A stretch of DNA of 64,000 nt from Pseudomonadota bacterium. GTDB taxonomy: Bacteria > Pseudomonadota > Gammaproteobacteria > Pseudomonadales > Pseudohongiellaceae. Of this stretch, positions 10,431 to 19,652 are shown piece by piece (the stretch's first letter is position 1; each line of letters opens with the position of its first letter). The notes beneath the pieces were generated by a model. It saw nothing but the letters and a program-made list of their open reading frames with translations, ran no database searches and was not told where the DNA came from. The position numbers and the translations under genes are program-made. The stretch lies in contig JAQBSZ010000018.1 in assembly GCA_027623555.1 (NCBI GenBank), positions 19,214-83,213 of the forward strand, written 5' to 3'.

Positions 10431-11486
10431 ATGACGTCTGAAATTACTGCCCAAGTCACTGAAATTCAATCAGTGAGTGGTAGCGACGCCCACGCTGCAG
10501 CCAACGCGGACTTATCGACTTCCGTCGCTGTATTGCGAACTTTGATGGATACCCTGAAAAGACAAGTACTGGGCCGCGATGACGTAATTGAATTGGTAAT
10601 TATCGCCTTAATATCTGACGGCCATATTTTACTGGAAGATTTTCCGGGTTCTGGGAAAACCACGTTGGCGAAAGCTCTGGGTGAGGCCATTGTAAATGGC
10701 TCAAGCACGGATGAATTCATTGTGCCTTTCCGTAGAATTCAATTCACCCCGGACTTGTTGCCGTCAGATGTTACGGGCGTTCCTGTATTTGATAGTAATA
10801 GCAACGCCTTTCATTTCCGCCATGGCCCACTGTTTGCCCACGTCGTGCTTGCAGATGAAATTAACCGAACTTCTCCAAAGGTTCAGTCAGCAATGTTGGA
10901 AGCAATGGGTGAGAAACAGGTGACTGTTGATAACGTCACCTACACGTTGGATGATTTATTTTTCGTTATTGCAACACAAAATCCATTGGACCTCGTTGGC
11001 ACGTATCCCTTGCCGACACCTCAACTCGACCGATTTCTCTTCAAAATCACGATGGACCATATTGATCGGAAATCTGAACTGGATGTTCTGGAAACCTACA
11101 AAGAACGCAGAGATTTTGGCAGTAGCCTGGTGACTGTAACTCGTGATCAGGTATTGAAGGCACGTCAACAAATAGATTCTTATGTGCACATTAGTCCTGC
11201 GGTCAAAACTGCACTGGTAGATATATCAAGAAATATTCGTGAAGATGACCGTGTACTTCAGGGCAATTCAACCCGCAGCATGGTTTTATTACTGCCTGCC
11301 CTGCAAGTATCTGCTGCCCTTCGGGGAAGAGACTATGTTAGCGCGGAAGACATTCAGCTACTTATTTCTCGAGTTCTCGGCCATCGAATCGAATTAGCGC
11401 CCGGTGTCTCTGATATGGAAAAAGTCCTGGCAGACAATATGCGAGCGCCAATGGATCAACTTGCCAGGAGCACCCTGACTGGATGA
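10431..11486 (+). CDS. MoxR-family AAA+ ATPase
   Basis: ATPase of the MoxR group, proposed to act as a chaperone with its DUF58/VWA partner. Walker A EDFPGSGKTTLAKAL, Walker B VVLADEINR and sensor 1 IATQNP are all visible, and the C-terminal lid domain (RDYVSAEDIQ) completes it. The length of 351 aa is usual. It overlaps the following TPR gene by four bases (ATGA), which points to translational coupling. Confidence 0.94.
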   Translation: MTSEITAQVTEIQSVSGSDAHAAANADLSTSVAVLRTLMDTLKRQVLGRDDVIELVIIALISDGHILLEDFPGSGKTTLAKALGEAIVNGSSTDEFIVPFRRIQFTPDLLPSDVTGVPVFDSNSNAFHFRHGPLFAHVVLADEINRTSPKVQSAMLEAMGEKQVTVDNVTYTLDDLFFVIATQNPLDLVGTYPLPTPQLDRFLFKITMDHIDRKSELDVLETYKERRDFGSSLVTVTRDQVLKARQQIDSYVHISPAVKTALVDISRNIREDDRVLQGNSTRSMVLLLPALQVSAALRGRDYVSAEDIQLLISRVLGHRIELAPGVSDMEKVLADNMRAPMDQLARSTLTG

Positions 11487-13558
11487 TCGGAGATTTCCAG
11501 ACTGGTATTTTTTCAAGACCTTTGATGACAAAAGGGATTTTGCTGGTTGCGTGTTTCGTCCTGTTGAATGTTTCAAGTTTCGCTCAGGATGACTCGGCCA
11601 TTGATATTGACAGCATCGAAATTCCAGAAGCCAGGCTTCCACTCTGCTTCGGGTTTTCCGATGTAAGCGATCCTCGTGCCCTGGCAATCTGTGATGCGCT
11701 AAACTTGAAACAGAATGTCAAAGCGCGCGAACTTTCAGAGCAGTGGTTGCGAACAGCGCCTGTCTCGCCAGCCGCCCAGTTTGCTCTTGCTGAAGTGCTA
11801 TTTACTGTGGAAGGTAATATGCCTCGCGCTTTGTTTCATCTCAATCGTGCGGAAGAGTTAACCGGGTATGACACACTCGAACAGGCGTTTAGTTCTGGCA
11901 ATGTCCAATGGCATTATTTGACACTGAGCCAACTGTCTTATGTTCATCAACTCATGGGAGATCAGCTGAAATCCCTGGAGTATCTGGACAAATTAAACAA
12001 GATCTACGGCCAGGATGTTGAATCCTTCAAGGGCTGGCCCCTAATTAAACTAAAAGAATTTGATGCGGCGCGAGAAAGTGCGAATCGAGTCTTGCTAACT
12101 AGCGACAATGAACGAGAACGTGCCAGAGCCTGGAATACACTTTGCGCCGTGGAATTGGCCAGCTTGCAGCCAATCGAATCAATGTCTGCCTGTGACCGAG
12201 CTATCGATGAAGATGAGAATATCACCGATCGTTCTAACGACTACGATACGGTATACCTCACAAATGCCTCTGAGGTCGCTCTTAGCTTGTTAGAAATAGA
12301 CAAGGCTGAAGAGTATCTCGATCGTGCCACTCGCTATTTGAATCCTGACAGCGTGGCGGACCCGTGGATCTACAAATTGTATCTGACGATGAATCAAGCC
12401 CGCTTCGACGAAGCTCGGGCTGCGTTAGATAGAATGCTCATATGGCGAGAGCAACAGGATCCCATTGTAGGGGTGATGAACCGGGCGGAGCACTTTCTGG
12501 TGAGCGCTGCATTTCTACTCTTGGCGGGATATGCTGAAGATGCAGAAAAGCTAACTTCAACCGCCCTTAACCAGCCCGACAGAAATGGATCCTATAGCGC
12601 CGATAATGCTCAGAAAGACGCATACGCTGCATTGCTGAATATGATGGCAAATAGGACTGAATACCAGATCCAGCTGGAAAATATCGCTTCGATGGATATT
12701 ATTGGCGCACTGAGAGCACGGGCTGGCACAAGCAAGTTACGATTTAACGCCTGGCGAGCTGCCCGTAGAGCCGGTTCATTATTCGCTGATTTTGAAGTAA
12801 TTCAGAATCGACTGCGGCCTTATGCACCACTTGATGTCCATATTCCTGAGTGGATCGAACCTGAGATAGTCGGACTTATTGGTACGGGTGTTATGTCATC
12901 AATATTGGAGCAGGCAAATCGCAACGGTGCATTTCAACTGAATTCAGGCTATTACTTTTCCTACAAGACTGAAATTGCCGCTCTGACTAATGATCATGAT
13001 ATGGTCATAGAAGCCGGACAAAATTCTCTTGCTCAGCTTCCGCAACAGGCAGTTTTACTCAGGGCACGAGTTTCAGCTCGCATGGCTGAGGCGCTCTGGG
13101 AAGAAGACAGAGCTGAAGAAGCACTCGCTGCATTTGAGTCCTCGCTTCGCCATGATCCGAGCGTTATTCGAAGACTGGGCATGAGCATCCCTGTTTATAT
13201 TGAGCAACAAGGATCGGATTTCTCAAAATTGACCGCAAACTATTTACTGCAATCTCCGCGCTTTCACAAGCAAGACAATGGACTACAACTTGTAGTGCAC
13301 TCATCCCCAAACCTTTCAATTTGCCTCAATTCACGTTCGGGCGATGTCATATCGTGTTACACTGTGAATGCCGCCGACAATCAAAGCAGCGAATGGAATG
13401 CCCAAGAGCTTACCCGCCTGTTTCATACTCAGACATTCGGTCTTGGGTATGACATCAGTAAAGCCCAGCGATCGATCCTGCTCGGCTCAAGTGTCATTCT
13501 CAGCTCTCAGATTTACGGAAATCAACGTCAGAATGCCGACACGTTACTGAACCGTTGA
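11483..13558 (+). CDS. TPR-repeat secreted/periplasmic protein
   Basis: Last gene of the DUF58-transglutaminase-MoxR operon. The N-terminus holds a signal-like hydrophobic segment (MTKGILLVACFVLLNVSS) ending at Ala-Gln; either the ATG at 11483, overlapping moxR, or the ATG at 11525 directly before that segment may be the real start. The body is helical with tetratricopeptide-like repeats (for example EQWLRTAPVSPAAQFALAE and ALAAFESSLRHDPSV). About 691 aa, no catalytic motif seen. It probably supplies a protein-interaction scaffold in the periplasm for the complex; the precise function is unknown. Confidence 0.72.
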   Translation: MIGDFQTGIFSRPLMTKGILLVACFVLLNVSSFAQDDSAIDIDSIEIPEARLPLCFGFSDVSDPRALAICDALNLKQNVKARELSEQWLRTAPVSPAAQFALAEVLFTVEGNMPRALFHLNRAEELTGYDTLEQAFSSGNVQWHYLTLSQLSYVHQLMGDQLKSLEYLDKLNKIYGQDVESFKGWPLIKLKEFDAARESANRVLLTSDNERERARAWNTLCAVELASLQPIESMSACDRAIDEDENITDRSNDYDTVYLTNASEVALSLLEIDKAEEYLDRATRYLNPDSVADPWIYKLYLTMNQARFDEARAALDRMLIWREQQDPIVGVMNRAEHFLVSAAFLLLAGYAEDAEKLTSTALNQPDRNGSYSADNAQKDAYAALLNMMANRTEYQIQLENIASMDIIGALRARAGTSKLRFNAWRAARRAGSLFADFEVIQNRLRPYAPLDVHIPEWIEPEIVGLIGTGVMSSILEQANRNGAFQLNSGYYFSYKTEIAALTNDHDMVIEAGQNSLAQLPQQAVLLRARVSARMAEALWEEDRAEEALAAFESSLRHDPSVIRRLGMSIPVYIEQQGSDFSKLTANYLLQSPRFHKQDNGLQLVVHSSPNLSICLNSRSGDVISCYTVNAADNQSSEWNAQELTRLFHTQTFGLGYDISKAQRSILLGSSVILSSQIYGNQRQNADTLLNR

Positions 13559-13624
13559 TACTCCAGTTTCAGCGTCGTATATATATTTAATATTTGAATC
13601 ATTCCAGGGATTCGGGGCAGTAGT

Positions 13625-14824
13625 TTGTCAAAAACAAATGCTCTCTCTAAACAGTTGATCGTATTACTCGCGGCAACTTCTGCCATGGGTCCGGCAGCCA
13701 TGCAAATATTGCTGCCCGCACTACCAGTAATAAAAAATACCTTTCAAGTCAGCAATGACGTTGCGCAGCTAACTCTGAGTTTGTCGATGCTTGCAATTGC
13801 CATTGGGACTCTTGTGTATGGCCCATTCTCAGACAAATATGGTCGCAAAATAGTAATGTTGATTGGTCTGGCTATTATGCTAGTAGGGTCAATCTTTTGC
13901 TATATGGCAACTACTATTGAGTTGTTAATAGCGGGACGATTTATCCAGGCGTTTGGCGGCGCTGTGGGACTTGTTTTAGCACGGGCCATTGTCAGAGACG
14001 TCTATGGCGCAGAAGATGCCGCACGCGTCATAGCCACTCTGGTGATGGTCATGGTGGTAATACCAATGCTTTCACCCGCGTTAGGGGGTGAGCTGATGGC
14101 ACGCTTCGGATGGCAATCAGTTTTTATAGTAATAGCACTACTAAGTATAGTTATCTTCTTGTTATTACTAAATAAATTACCAGAGACTCTGGAGAATCCT
14201 GTGCCTTTTAAGGGCTTGGGCGCAATGCTGGGAACATTCATTAGCCTATTTCAATCTCGCGCTTTCTGTGGATATGCATTTTGTGTCACGTTTGTTTCAG
14301 TTGTCTTTTTTGCTTTTATATCTGCAGCACCAGAGATCATGGTTTCAGTCTTGAAGAGACCTCCAACTGAATATGGCTACTATTTCGTCATGATTCCCAT
14401 GGGATTCATGATAGGTAATTATTTAGCCAGACACTTCGGCCGCAGAATCAATGTCAACAGAATGATTTCATACGGAGCCAGCATTGCTATACTGGGGATC
14501 GTAATTGCATTTTGCTTACAACTTGTTGGCATTAAACACCCACTCGCTTTGTTCGCCCCCATAGCCTTCGCTGTATTTGGCAACGGAATCACTCTGCCTA
14601 ATGCTCAGGCGGCGGCTATCAATGAGTTTCCTCGATATGCGGGGAGTGCTTCTGGATTGACGGGATTCCTGCAGATGGCCTTTTCAGCTGTCGCGGCACA
14701 GGCAGTCGCGCTGATTTACAATGGCACTGTTTATCCACTGCTCACATTAATGTTTGCCGCCGCTGTGTTGTCACTGGTGTGTTTCAAGCTTGGCGTTAAA
14801 ACCGAGAATCTTGTCAATTCCTAA
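13625..14824 (+). CDS. Bcr/CflA-type drug/H+ antiporter (MFS)
   Basis: A 12-helix major facilitator. The motif-A loop GPFSDKYGRK lies after helix 2, and the Bcr/CflA hallmark PALPVIKNTF is near the N-terminus. The best start is TTG at 13625; no ATG lies in a suitable position until residue 20 (MGPAAM), which would cut helix 1. The family exports bicyclomycin, sulfonamides and some amino acids; the substrate here is unknown. It is convergent with selA, with 11 bases between the stops. Confidence 0.88.
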   Translation: MSKTNALSKQLIVLLAATSAMGPAAMQILLPALPVIKNTFQVSNDVAQLTLSLSMLAIAIGTLVYGPFSDKYGRKIVMLIGLAIMLVGSIFCYMATTIELLIAGRFIQAFGGAVGLVLARAIVRDVYGAEDAARVIATLVMVMVVIPMLSPALGGELMARFGWQSVFIVIALLSIVIFLLLLNKLPETLENPVPFKGLGAMLGTFISLFQSRAFCGYAFCVTFVSVVFFAFISAAPEIMVSVLKRPPTEYGYYFVMIPMGFMIGNYLARHFGRRINVNRMISYGASIAILGIVIAFCLQLVGIKHPLALFAPIAFAVFGNGITLPNAQAAAINEFPRYAGSASGLTGFLQMAFSAVAAQAVALIYNGTVYPLLTLMFAAAVLSLVCFKLGVKTENLVNS

Positions 14825-14835
14825 CAAACAGAGTA

Positions 14836-16266
14836 CTACGACAATCTCAAGTTCGCTAGCTGTCGCTGAAATGTCTCGGTGTCACGCAAACAACGCAAAT
14901 CAAGTATAAGTCTTCCGTCATGGATTCGACCGATAACTGGTTTCGGTAGCCTTCGAAAACCCCGGGCAAGATTATTGAGCAATTCATCGGTCTGACCTTT
15001 TTTTGCAATTGGAATTAGCTCGAATGCGATACTGGGCAGTAGATCCAGGGGTAACGAACCGCTACCTATCTGGCTGTGGCATGGCTTGATGAGCACTTCT
15101 GCCCATTCTTTAACGCTTGCCTGCATAATTGGTAATAATTGTTTAGCGAGCTCTTCGATTTCTGCCACCGCTCTTGTGAGATCTGCCAACAAGGGTAGCC
15201 GCGAATTCAACCTGTGGGGATCCTTGTACAAACTGATAACTTCGGTGAGTGCAGCGAGGGTTATTTTGTCGATTCTTAGTGCCCGCTTCAGCGGATTGCG
15301 CTTGATCTTTCTAACCAGTTCAGCATCTCCAACAATTATCCCTGCTTGAGGACCTCCTAAGAGTTTGTCACCACTGAATGTAACAATATTAGCGCCGGCC
15401 CTCAGTGTCTCCTGAACTGTGGCCTCATGAGGCAAATCAAATTTTGTCAAATCTATCAGCGTCCCGCTGCCAAGATCTGAAATAAATGGGATTTTGTTTG
15501 CTTTTGCCAATACACTTAGTTCGGATTCTGCCACAGAGTTTACAAAGCCACGTATCTCATAGTTACTGGTATGAACCTTCATTATCAGTGCAGTTTTTGC
15601 AGTTATTGCTGCCTCGTAGTCTCGAAGGTGCGTCCGATTAGTAGTGCCGATTTCTATAAGCGTGCAATTAGCACTTTTCATAATATCCGGTATTCGAAAT
15701 GTACCGCCAATTTCTACTAATTCCCCTCTTGAAATCAACACTTCTCGATCGGTAGCAAGTGTATTGAGCACTAAAAGGACAGCGGCGGCATTATTGTTAA
15801 CGACAGTTGCCGCTTCCGCCCCTGTGATACGACACAAATTTGCTTCAATATGGGTATCTCTATCACCCCTGGAACCTGACTCCAGATCATATTCCAGATT
15901 GGTTGATTCTGATGCTGCGACTTGCATGGCGGTTATTGCTTCCACTGGCAAGCGTGCGCGACCCAAGTTGGTATGTACTACTGTCCCTGTAAGATTGAAT
16001 ACGGGAATAAGCGAGCTGGAGAATTCCGCCTCTACCACAATTACAATGGCAGAACATATATCTTTTAGGAAAGATGCTGATTTTACCCAGGAGAGGGTCT
16101 CACCGTTACCATCAGCCATCGCATTTCTGACCTTTTCAAGTTGTTCCCGCGCTGCAATTTTTACTGCAACATGACCAACTCGGCCAACTAGTTGGTGCAA
16201 CGGTTCGCTATGAAGCAGCTTATCTACCGATGGAAGTGATTTGAATGCGTTTGCTGGAGAGGCCAT
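14836..16266 (-). CDS. selA: L-seryl-tRNA(Sec) selenium transferase
   Basis: Converts seryl-tRNA(Sec) to selenocysteyl-tRNA(Sec) with selenophosphate. A PLP enzyme of 476 aa with the conserved N-terminal block LPSVDKLL, the VNNNAAAVLL stretch, the GTTNRTH motif (207-213) and the PLP lysine K301 in SGDKLLGGPQ. It looks complete. Unlike the common selA-selB arrangement it stands alone, with selB 14 kb away and selC 31 kb away. A divergent hydroxyacid dehydrogenase lies on the other side of a 160-base gap. Confidence 0.96.
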   Translation of the reverse strand: MASPANAFKSLPSVDKLLHSEPLHQLVGRVGHVAVKIAAREQLEKVRNAMADGNGETLSWVKSASFLKDICSAIVIVVEAEFSSSLIPVFNLTGTVVHTNLGRARLPVEAITAMQVAASESTNLEYDLESGSRGDRDTHIEANLCRITGAEAATVVNNNAAAVLLVLNTLATDREVLISRGELVEIGGTFRIPDIMKSANCTLIEIGTTNRTHLRDYEAAITAKTALIMKVHTSNYEIRGFVNSVAESELSVLAKANKIPFISDLGSGTLIDLTKFDLPHEATVQETLRAGANIVTFSGDKLLGGPQAGIIVGDAELVRKIKRNPLKRALRIDKITLAALTEVISLYKDPHRLNSRLPLLADLTRAVAEIEELAKQLLPIMQASVKEWAEVLIKPCHSQIGSGSLPLDLLPSIAFELIPIAKKGQTDELLNNLARGFRRLPKPVIGRIHDGRLILDLRCLRDTETFQRQLANLRLS

Positions 16267-16428
16267 CTAACAATAGGTCTTGAAAAGATAAAGTTGAATT
16301 TAGACTAGCAATCTACGGAAAATTTGCTCACATCGCAATACATCAATTGATGGAAATGACTCGGCTTGCCTGAAGGCAGCGGAAGGTAATACACTCAAAG
16401 ATTCTTATCTTCATTGCAATCAGAGAAT

Positions 16429-17373
16429 ATGCCAAGTAAAGAAAATCTTCTTGTTGTCAACAACTTTGATCAGGACACCATAAGTAGTCTTGATGAACGC
16501 TATTCGACTTATCATCTATGGGGGCATTCAGCCGAGGAGAAATTGAAGATAATTCAGAATCTTCAAGGAAAGTGTAGAGCGGCTGCAACTGGTTCCTGGG
16601 ATTGCGATAAATGCATTTACACGCTCAATTCACTTGAGATCATCGCAGCGTTTGGTGTTGGCGTGGATGGCATCGATTTTTCAACAACATTGAAACACGG
16701 GATACGCGTAACAAATACACCAGGAGTACTGGATGACGCTGTTGCTGAATTAGCTATGGCGCTAATTCTATCAACAACTAAACATATCATTGAAGCTGAT
16801 AATTTTGTCCGCTCCAATTCCTGGATTGATCATTCGTTTCCACCTGGACGAAACCTGGCTGGTAAAACTCTAGGAATTATTGGCCTTGGCAGGATTGGAG
16901 AAGCTATTGTACAGCGCGCCCTGCCCTTTAGGCTCAAGATTGCCTATCACAATCGGTCACCAAAAAACCTGCCCTATACTTATTTCCCCACGATAGCTGA
17001 ACTCGCCGCCAACTCCGATATCCTGTTATGCATGCTACCAGGTGGAGATAAGACACGAAATTGCATAGACAAAGAGATCTTCCAAATTCTCGGTGCAGAG
17101 GGAGTATTTGTAAACCTGGGTCGAGGAACCAACGTCGACGAAGAAGCCCTGATAGAAGCGTTGGAACAGGGAATCATAGCTGGAGCAGGACTAGATGTTT
17201 ATGCCAATGAACCCGAAGTGCCCAAGAGACTCCAGGAAACTCGGAATACGGTACTGCTGCCACACATCGGCAGCAATACCCTAGAAGCCCGTTGCTCTAT
17301 GGGAAATCTGGTTATCAAGAATCTGGAAGCGTTTTTTTCGGGAGAAGCGCTTATAACGGAAGTGATCCAGTGA
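16429..17373 (+). CDS. D-isomer 2-hydroxyacid dehydrogenase
   Basis: NAD(P)-dependent reductase/dehydrogenase of the D-3-phosphoglycerate dehydrogenase family. The Rossmann motif GLGRIGEA follows KTLGIIG. The catalytic triad is present: Arg in NLGRGTNVDEEAL, Glu in VYANEPEVP, and His in LLPHIGSNT. ATG 16429 is preferred; a TTG at 16414 would add five residues. About 314 aa, the length of hydroxypyruvate/glyoxylate reductases rather than the longer SerA. The substrate is uncertain. A 57-residue cysteine-rich gene follows. Confidence 0.88.
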   Translation: MPSKENLLVVNNFDQDTISSLDERYSTYHLWGHSAEEKLKIIQNLQGKCRAAATGSWDCDKCIYTLNSLEIIAAFGVGVDGIDFSTTLKHGIRVTNTPGVLDDAVAELAMALILSTTKHIIEADNFVRSNSWIDHSFPPGRNLAGKTLGIIGLGRIGEAIVQRALPFRLKIAYHNRSPKNLPYTYFPTIAELAANSDILLCMLPGGDKTRNCIDKEIFQILGAEGVFVNLGRGTNVDEEALIEALEQGIIAGAGLDVYANEPEVPKRLQETRNTVLLPHIGSNTLEARCSMGNLVIKNLEAFFSGEALITEVIQ

Positions 17374-17390
17374 GCTAATTACAAGAGTTC

Positions 17391-17564
17391 GTGAAAGTTC
17401 AGTGCCCCTGCTGCTTGGAGAGGATTGAACTATTCGCTGACTGCTATTTACCGAGCCAGGAAAATATTGAGGATTGTCAGGAATGTTGTCGACCAATGAA
17501 AATCGTTGCGACTTTTGACAAATTAGGAGTTACATCAGTATCTGCGTTAAGCGCGAATGTTTAG
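17391..17564 (+). CDS. Small cysteine-rich CPXCG-type protein
   Basis: A 57-residue frame starting at GTG 17391, just after AAGAG, and ending at 17564. It contains CPCC near the N-terminus (residues 5-8), then IEDCQECCRP around residue 30. This matches the layout of the CPXCG cysteine-rich family, small zinc-ribbon-like proteins of unknown function that are common in proteobacteria. The usual CPxCGE is CPCCLE here. It lies 17 bases after the hydroxyacid dehydrogenase and 7 bases before the convergent cyclase-like gene. Function unknown. Confidence 0.75.
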   Translation: MKVQCPCCLERIELFADCYLPSQENIEDCQECCRPMKIVATFDKLGVTSVSALSANV

Positions 17565-17571
17565 AACGATT

Positions 17572-18981
17572 CTATTCCAATAAATGATAGTAAATGTACT
17601 TGGCATCGTTGTCATACATCATCTGAAAATTCTTACCGGTTAGACTTTCATCATTGAGGTCAATTTCAATAAATAGATCCCGGTATGCGGGACTTAGTGA
17701 GTTGTACACAACCTCTTGAATGATAAGTATATTGAAATCCTTCATCCCCATTTCGTTAGCTTTCTCTGTAAATATTTCCCAGAGAACTGGTTGCTTTCGA
17801 AGCTCCTCATACTTGGAAGCTTGAATCAATGCCTCACCGAATAAGTCATACGAACGAATACCGCCACTCTGGAATGTGCCCTGAACTGAATTATACGCCA
17901 AGCCCATGGCGCCCTTTATCGGTCGTGAATAGTTGAACTTTTCAACTTCCCGGTTGAATGCCTCGAACATCGTCAAAGCAGTAGATACAGCGCTATCGGC
18001 CAGAGATCGTGAATCAACAGGAAGAAAAGGGTAGCCCACTGAACTAATGAACCCATCTCCAGTCTCTTTGAGCCGAAAGGCACGAGACCTCAAAGGATTG
18101 TGTCCATACCCTTTCATACAAATCTGTAAAAATGACTGAAAAAGTCCCATAAAAAAGTCCTGGGTCTTTTCATGACGAATTTCGCTGGAACGCTGCACAT
18201 CGAATACGTTTATAATTGCCTTGCCTTCTTTGAGAGGCATTGTGTTCTCTAATTCGTCACCTAACTTGATTCGTTCAAGCTGATGAGAATAGACAAGTTT
18301 TGAGAGTTGATTATACAAATGTTGCCTGGCATCAGCATCAGTAGATTTCAGATAAAAACGGGCACGAATAGCGTCATAGAAAACCCAATTTATTATTGTG
18401 CCCATGAAAAAACCTTCCAAGATCGGAAGGAAATTAAGAATAAAAAAATCAGTATCAATAATATATATTGCTATCGAAGTAACAATCGTGAAAAGCATAT
18501 TTCTCAAAATAGTTACCCAGAAGCTTGAGTGAAAAGCAAACGCTGTACCTATAGTTAAGACTATAGCGATTTGGCCCTGAAGATATTGAAAATTAACTCT
18601 TTGAACGATTTCTGATTCAGCTCCAATAAAAATCAGCTGCAATGATGCACAAAAGCCTAATAATCCTAATATGCACAGAAAGTCCAATACAAAAACTCCA
18701 AATTTCTCTATTGAAGAAAAAATCAGAGTAAGAAACGGATAGAGAACAATTAGTGTAATTGGAATTGAATAAGTAAACAGTGTGAATATTGCAAACGGGT
18801 TCTGTCCGAACTGATTGCTATATGTGATTAGGGAGCCAGTAACTAATAAAACAGCTGCAATGCGCGCAGGCCAACTTAGAATAGCTCGATTTGCCTCATA
18901 TCTTAGCTGGTCACGAAACTCATTTAGATGCTCTTCACTATATTTTGAGTATTTATCACCTTCAGCGTGCTGATTGTTCAT
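17572..18981 (-). CDS. Membrane-bound class III nucleotidyl cyclase-like protein
   Basis: N-terminal half has six or so hydrophobic helices (about residues 38-205), followed by a class III cyclase domain (about 255-400). Metal aspartates are present in INVFDVQ and TGDGF, the purine lysine in RLKETGDG and a specificity Asp in RSYDLFG. The transition-state motif, normally GxxVNxAxR, reads GEALIQASK, so the Asn is Ile and the Arg is Lys. It may be a variant cyclase or an inactive receptor. Codon use is AT-rich compared with its neighbours, and the gene sits at the edge of an insertion-element region. Confidence 0.7.
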   Translation of the reverse strand: MNNQHAEGDKYSKYSEEHLNEFRDQLRYEANRAILSWPARIAAVLLVTGSLITYSNQFGQNPFAIFTLFTYSIPITLIVLYPFLTLIFSSIEKFGVFVLDFLCILGLLGFCASLQLIFIGAESEIVQRVNFQYLQGQIAIVLTIGTAFAFHSSFWVTILRNMLFTIVTSIAIYIIDTDFFILNFLPILEGFFMGTIINWVFYDAIRARFYLKSTDADARQHLYNQLSKLVYSHQLERIKLGDELENTMPLKEGKAIINVFDVQRSSEIRHEKTQDFFMGLFQSFLQICMKGYGHNPLRSRAFRLKETGDGFISSVGYPFLPVDSRSLADSAVSTALTMFEAFNREVEKFNYSRPIKGAMGLAYNSVQGTFQSGGIRSYDLFGEALIQASKYEELRKQPVLWEIFTEKANEMGMKDFNILIIQEVVYNSLSPAYRDLFIEIDLNDESLTGKNFQMMYDNDAKYIYYHLLE

Positions 18982-19051
18982 GATTTTCTTTAGGTTAAAC
19001 TATCGTGTAAATTTTTGGATGTATTGTCAACACACAAATCTTAGTGCTTCA

Positions 19052-19059
19052 ATAAATAT
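19052..19059. repeat. ISL3 target-site duplication, left copy
   Basis: ATAAATAT directly outside the left inverted repeat. The identical octamer is at 21586-21593, outside the right end. Eight bases is the expected duplication for ISL3-family elements. Confidence 0.9.
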
Positions 19060-19083
19060 GGCTCTTTTGAATTTCGAGTGGGT
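19060..19083 (+). repeat. ISL3 left terminal inverted repeat
   Basis: Begins GGCTCTTTTGAA and ends GAGTGGGT; matches the right repeat at 20 of 24 positions. The transposase stop codon (19083-19085, minus strand) lies at its inner edge. Confidence 0.88.
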
Positions 19084-19613
19084 TAGACCACATGTGGGTT
19101 GAGTGTTCGAAAGTCGAGCTTGCCAGCAATCAGGAAGATATCAGTTCGGATGGTCGACAGGCGCCCATACCCCCGCGCTTTCCGTTTGGCTGCCTGAAAC
19201 AATCCGTTCAGAGCTTCCAGAAAGCCATTTGTCATTCGAGTCCGCGCCCAGGCCACGATTCCTTCCAGATGATTCCTGATCATTTTTGCGACAACCTTCA
19301 TGGGCTCCACCTTGGAGCACATGACATTCGTGCACCACTGCCACAGCATGGCCCGGACGACATTGATCTGTTTACGGTTGAGAATTTCCCGCAAGTCCTC
19401 CCGATACTGCCAAGCCCGCGCGGTGCGCTTCGTCGTCGAGTTGGCTAACAGGACGTCCAGATCAGCTTTGCGTGTCTCGCTCAATCGGCTGCGATCCTTA
19501 AGCAGGGTCCAACGCAGCCCTTTAAGTTCCGGGTCCCGCTTTTGTTCGGCTCGGCGCGTCAGATCAAGTGCGTGCGAGGCATGAGCAATGACATGGTACT
19601 TGTCGAAAGTCAC
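19083..19613 (-). pseudogene. ISL3 transposase, C-terminal fragment
   Basis: Continues the ISL3 transposase after the IS3 insertion. It starts in the motif VTFDKYHVIAHASHALD and contains the DDE-family end part WARTRMTNGFLEALNGLFQAAKRKARG with the catalytic Glu region. An apparent ATG at 19622 comes from IS3 sequence and is not a native start. Not expected to be functional unless the IS3 element excises. Confidence 0.9.
19610..19613. repeat. IS3 target-site duplication, left copy
   Basis: TCAC flanks the left end of the nested IS3 element; the same four bases are at 20808-20811. Removing the element and one copy rejoins the ISL3 transposase frame (..NAVVTFD..). Confidence 0.85.
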
Positions 19614-19652
19614 GGTAATCATCCCATTTTTAACTAACTTCAGTAGTAGAAG

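Noticed and set aside
15644..16174. A 176-codon open frame on the plus strand over selA
   Set aside because: It lies antisense to a clearly conserved enzyme and has no family features; it is a frame shadow.
17371..17393. Possible UGA readthrough from the hydroxyacid dehydrogenase into the cysteine-rich gene
   Set aside because: After the TGA only seven codons follow before another TGA, and the small gene is in a different frame.
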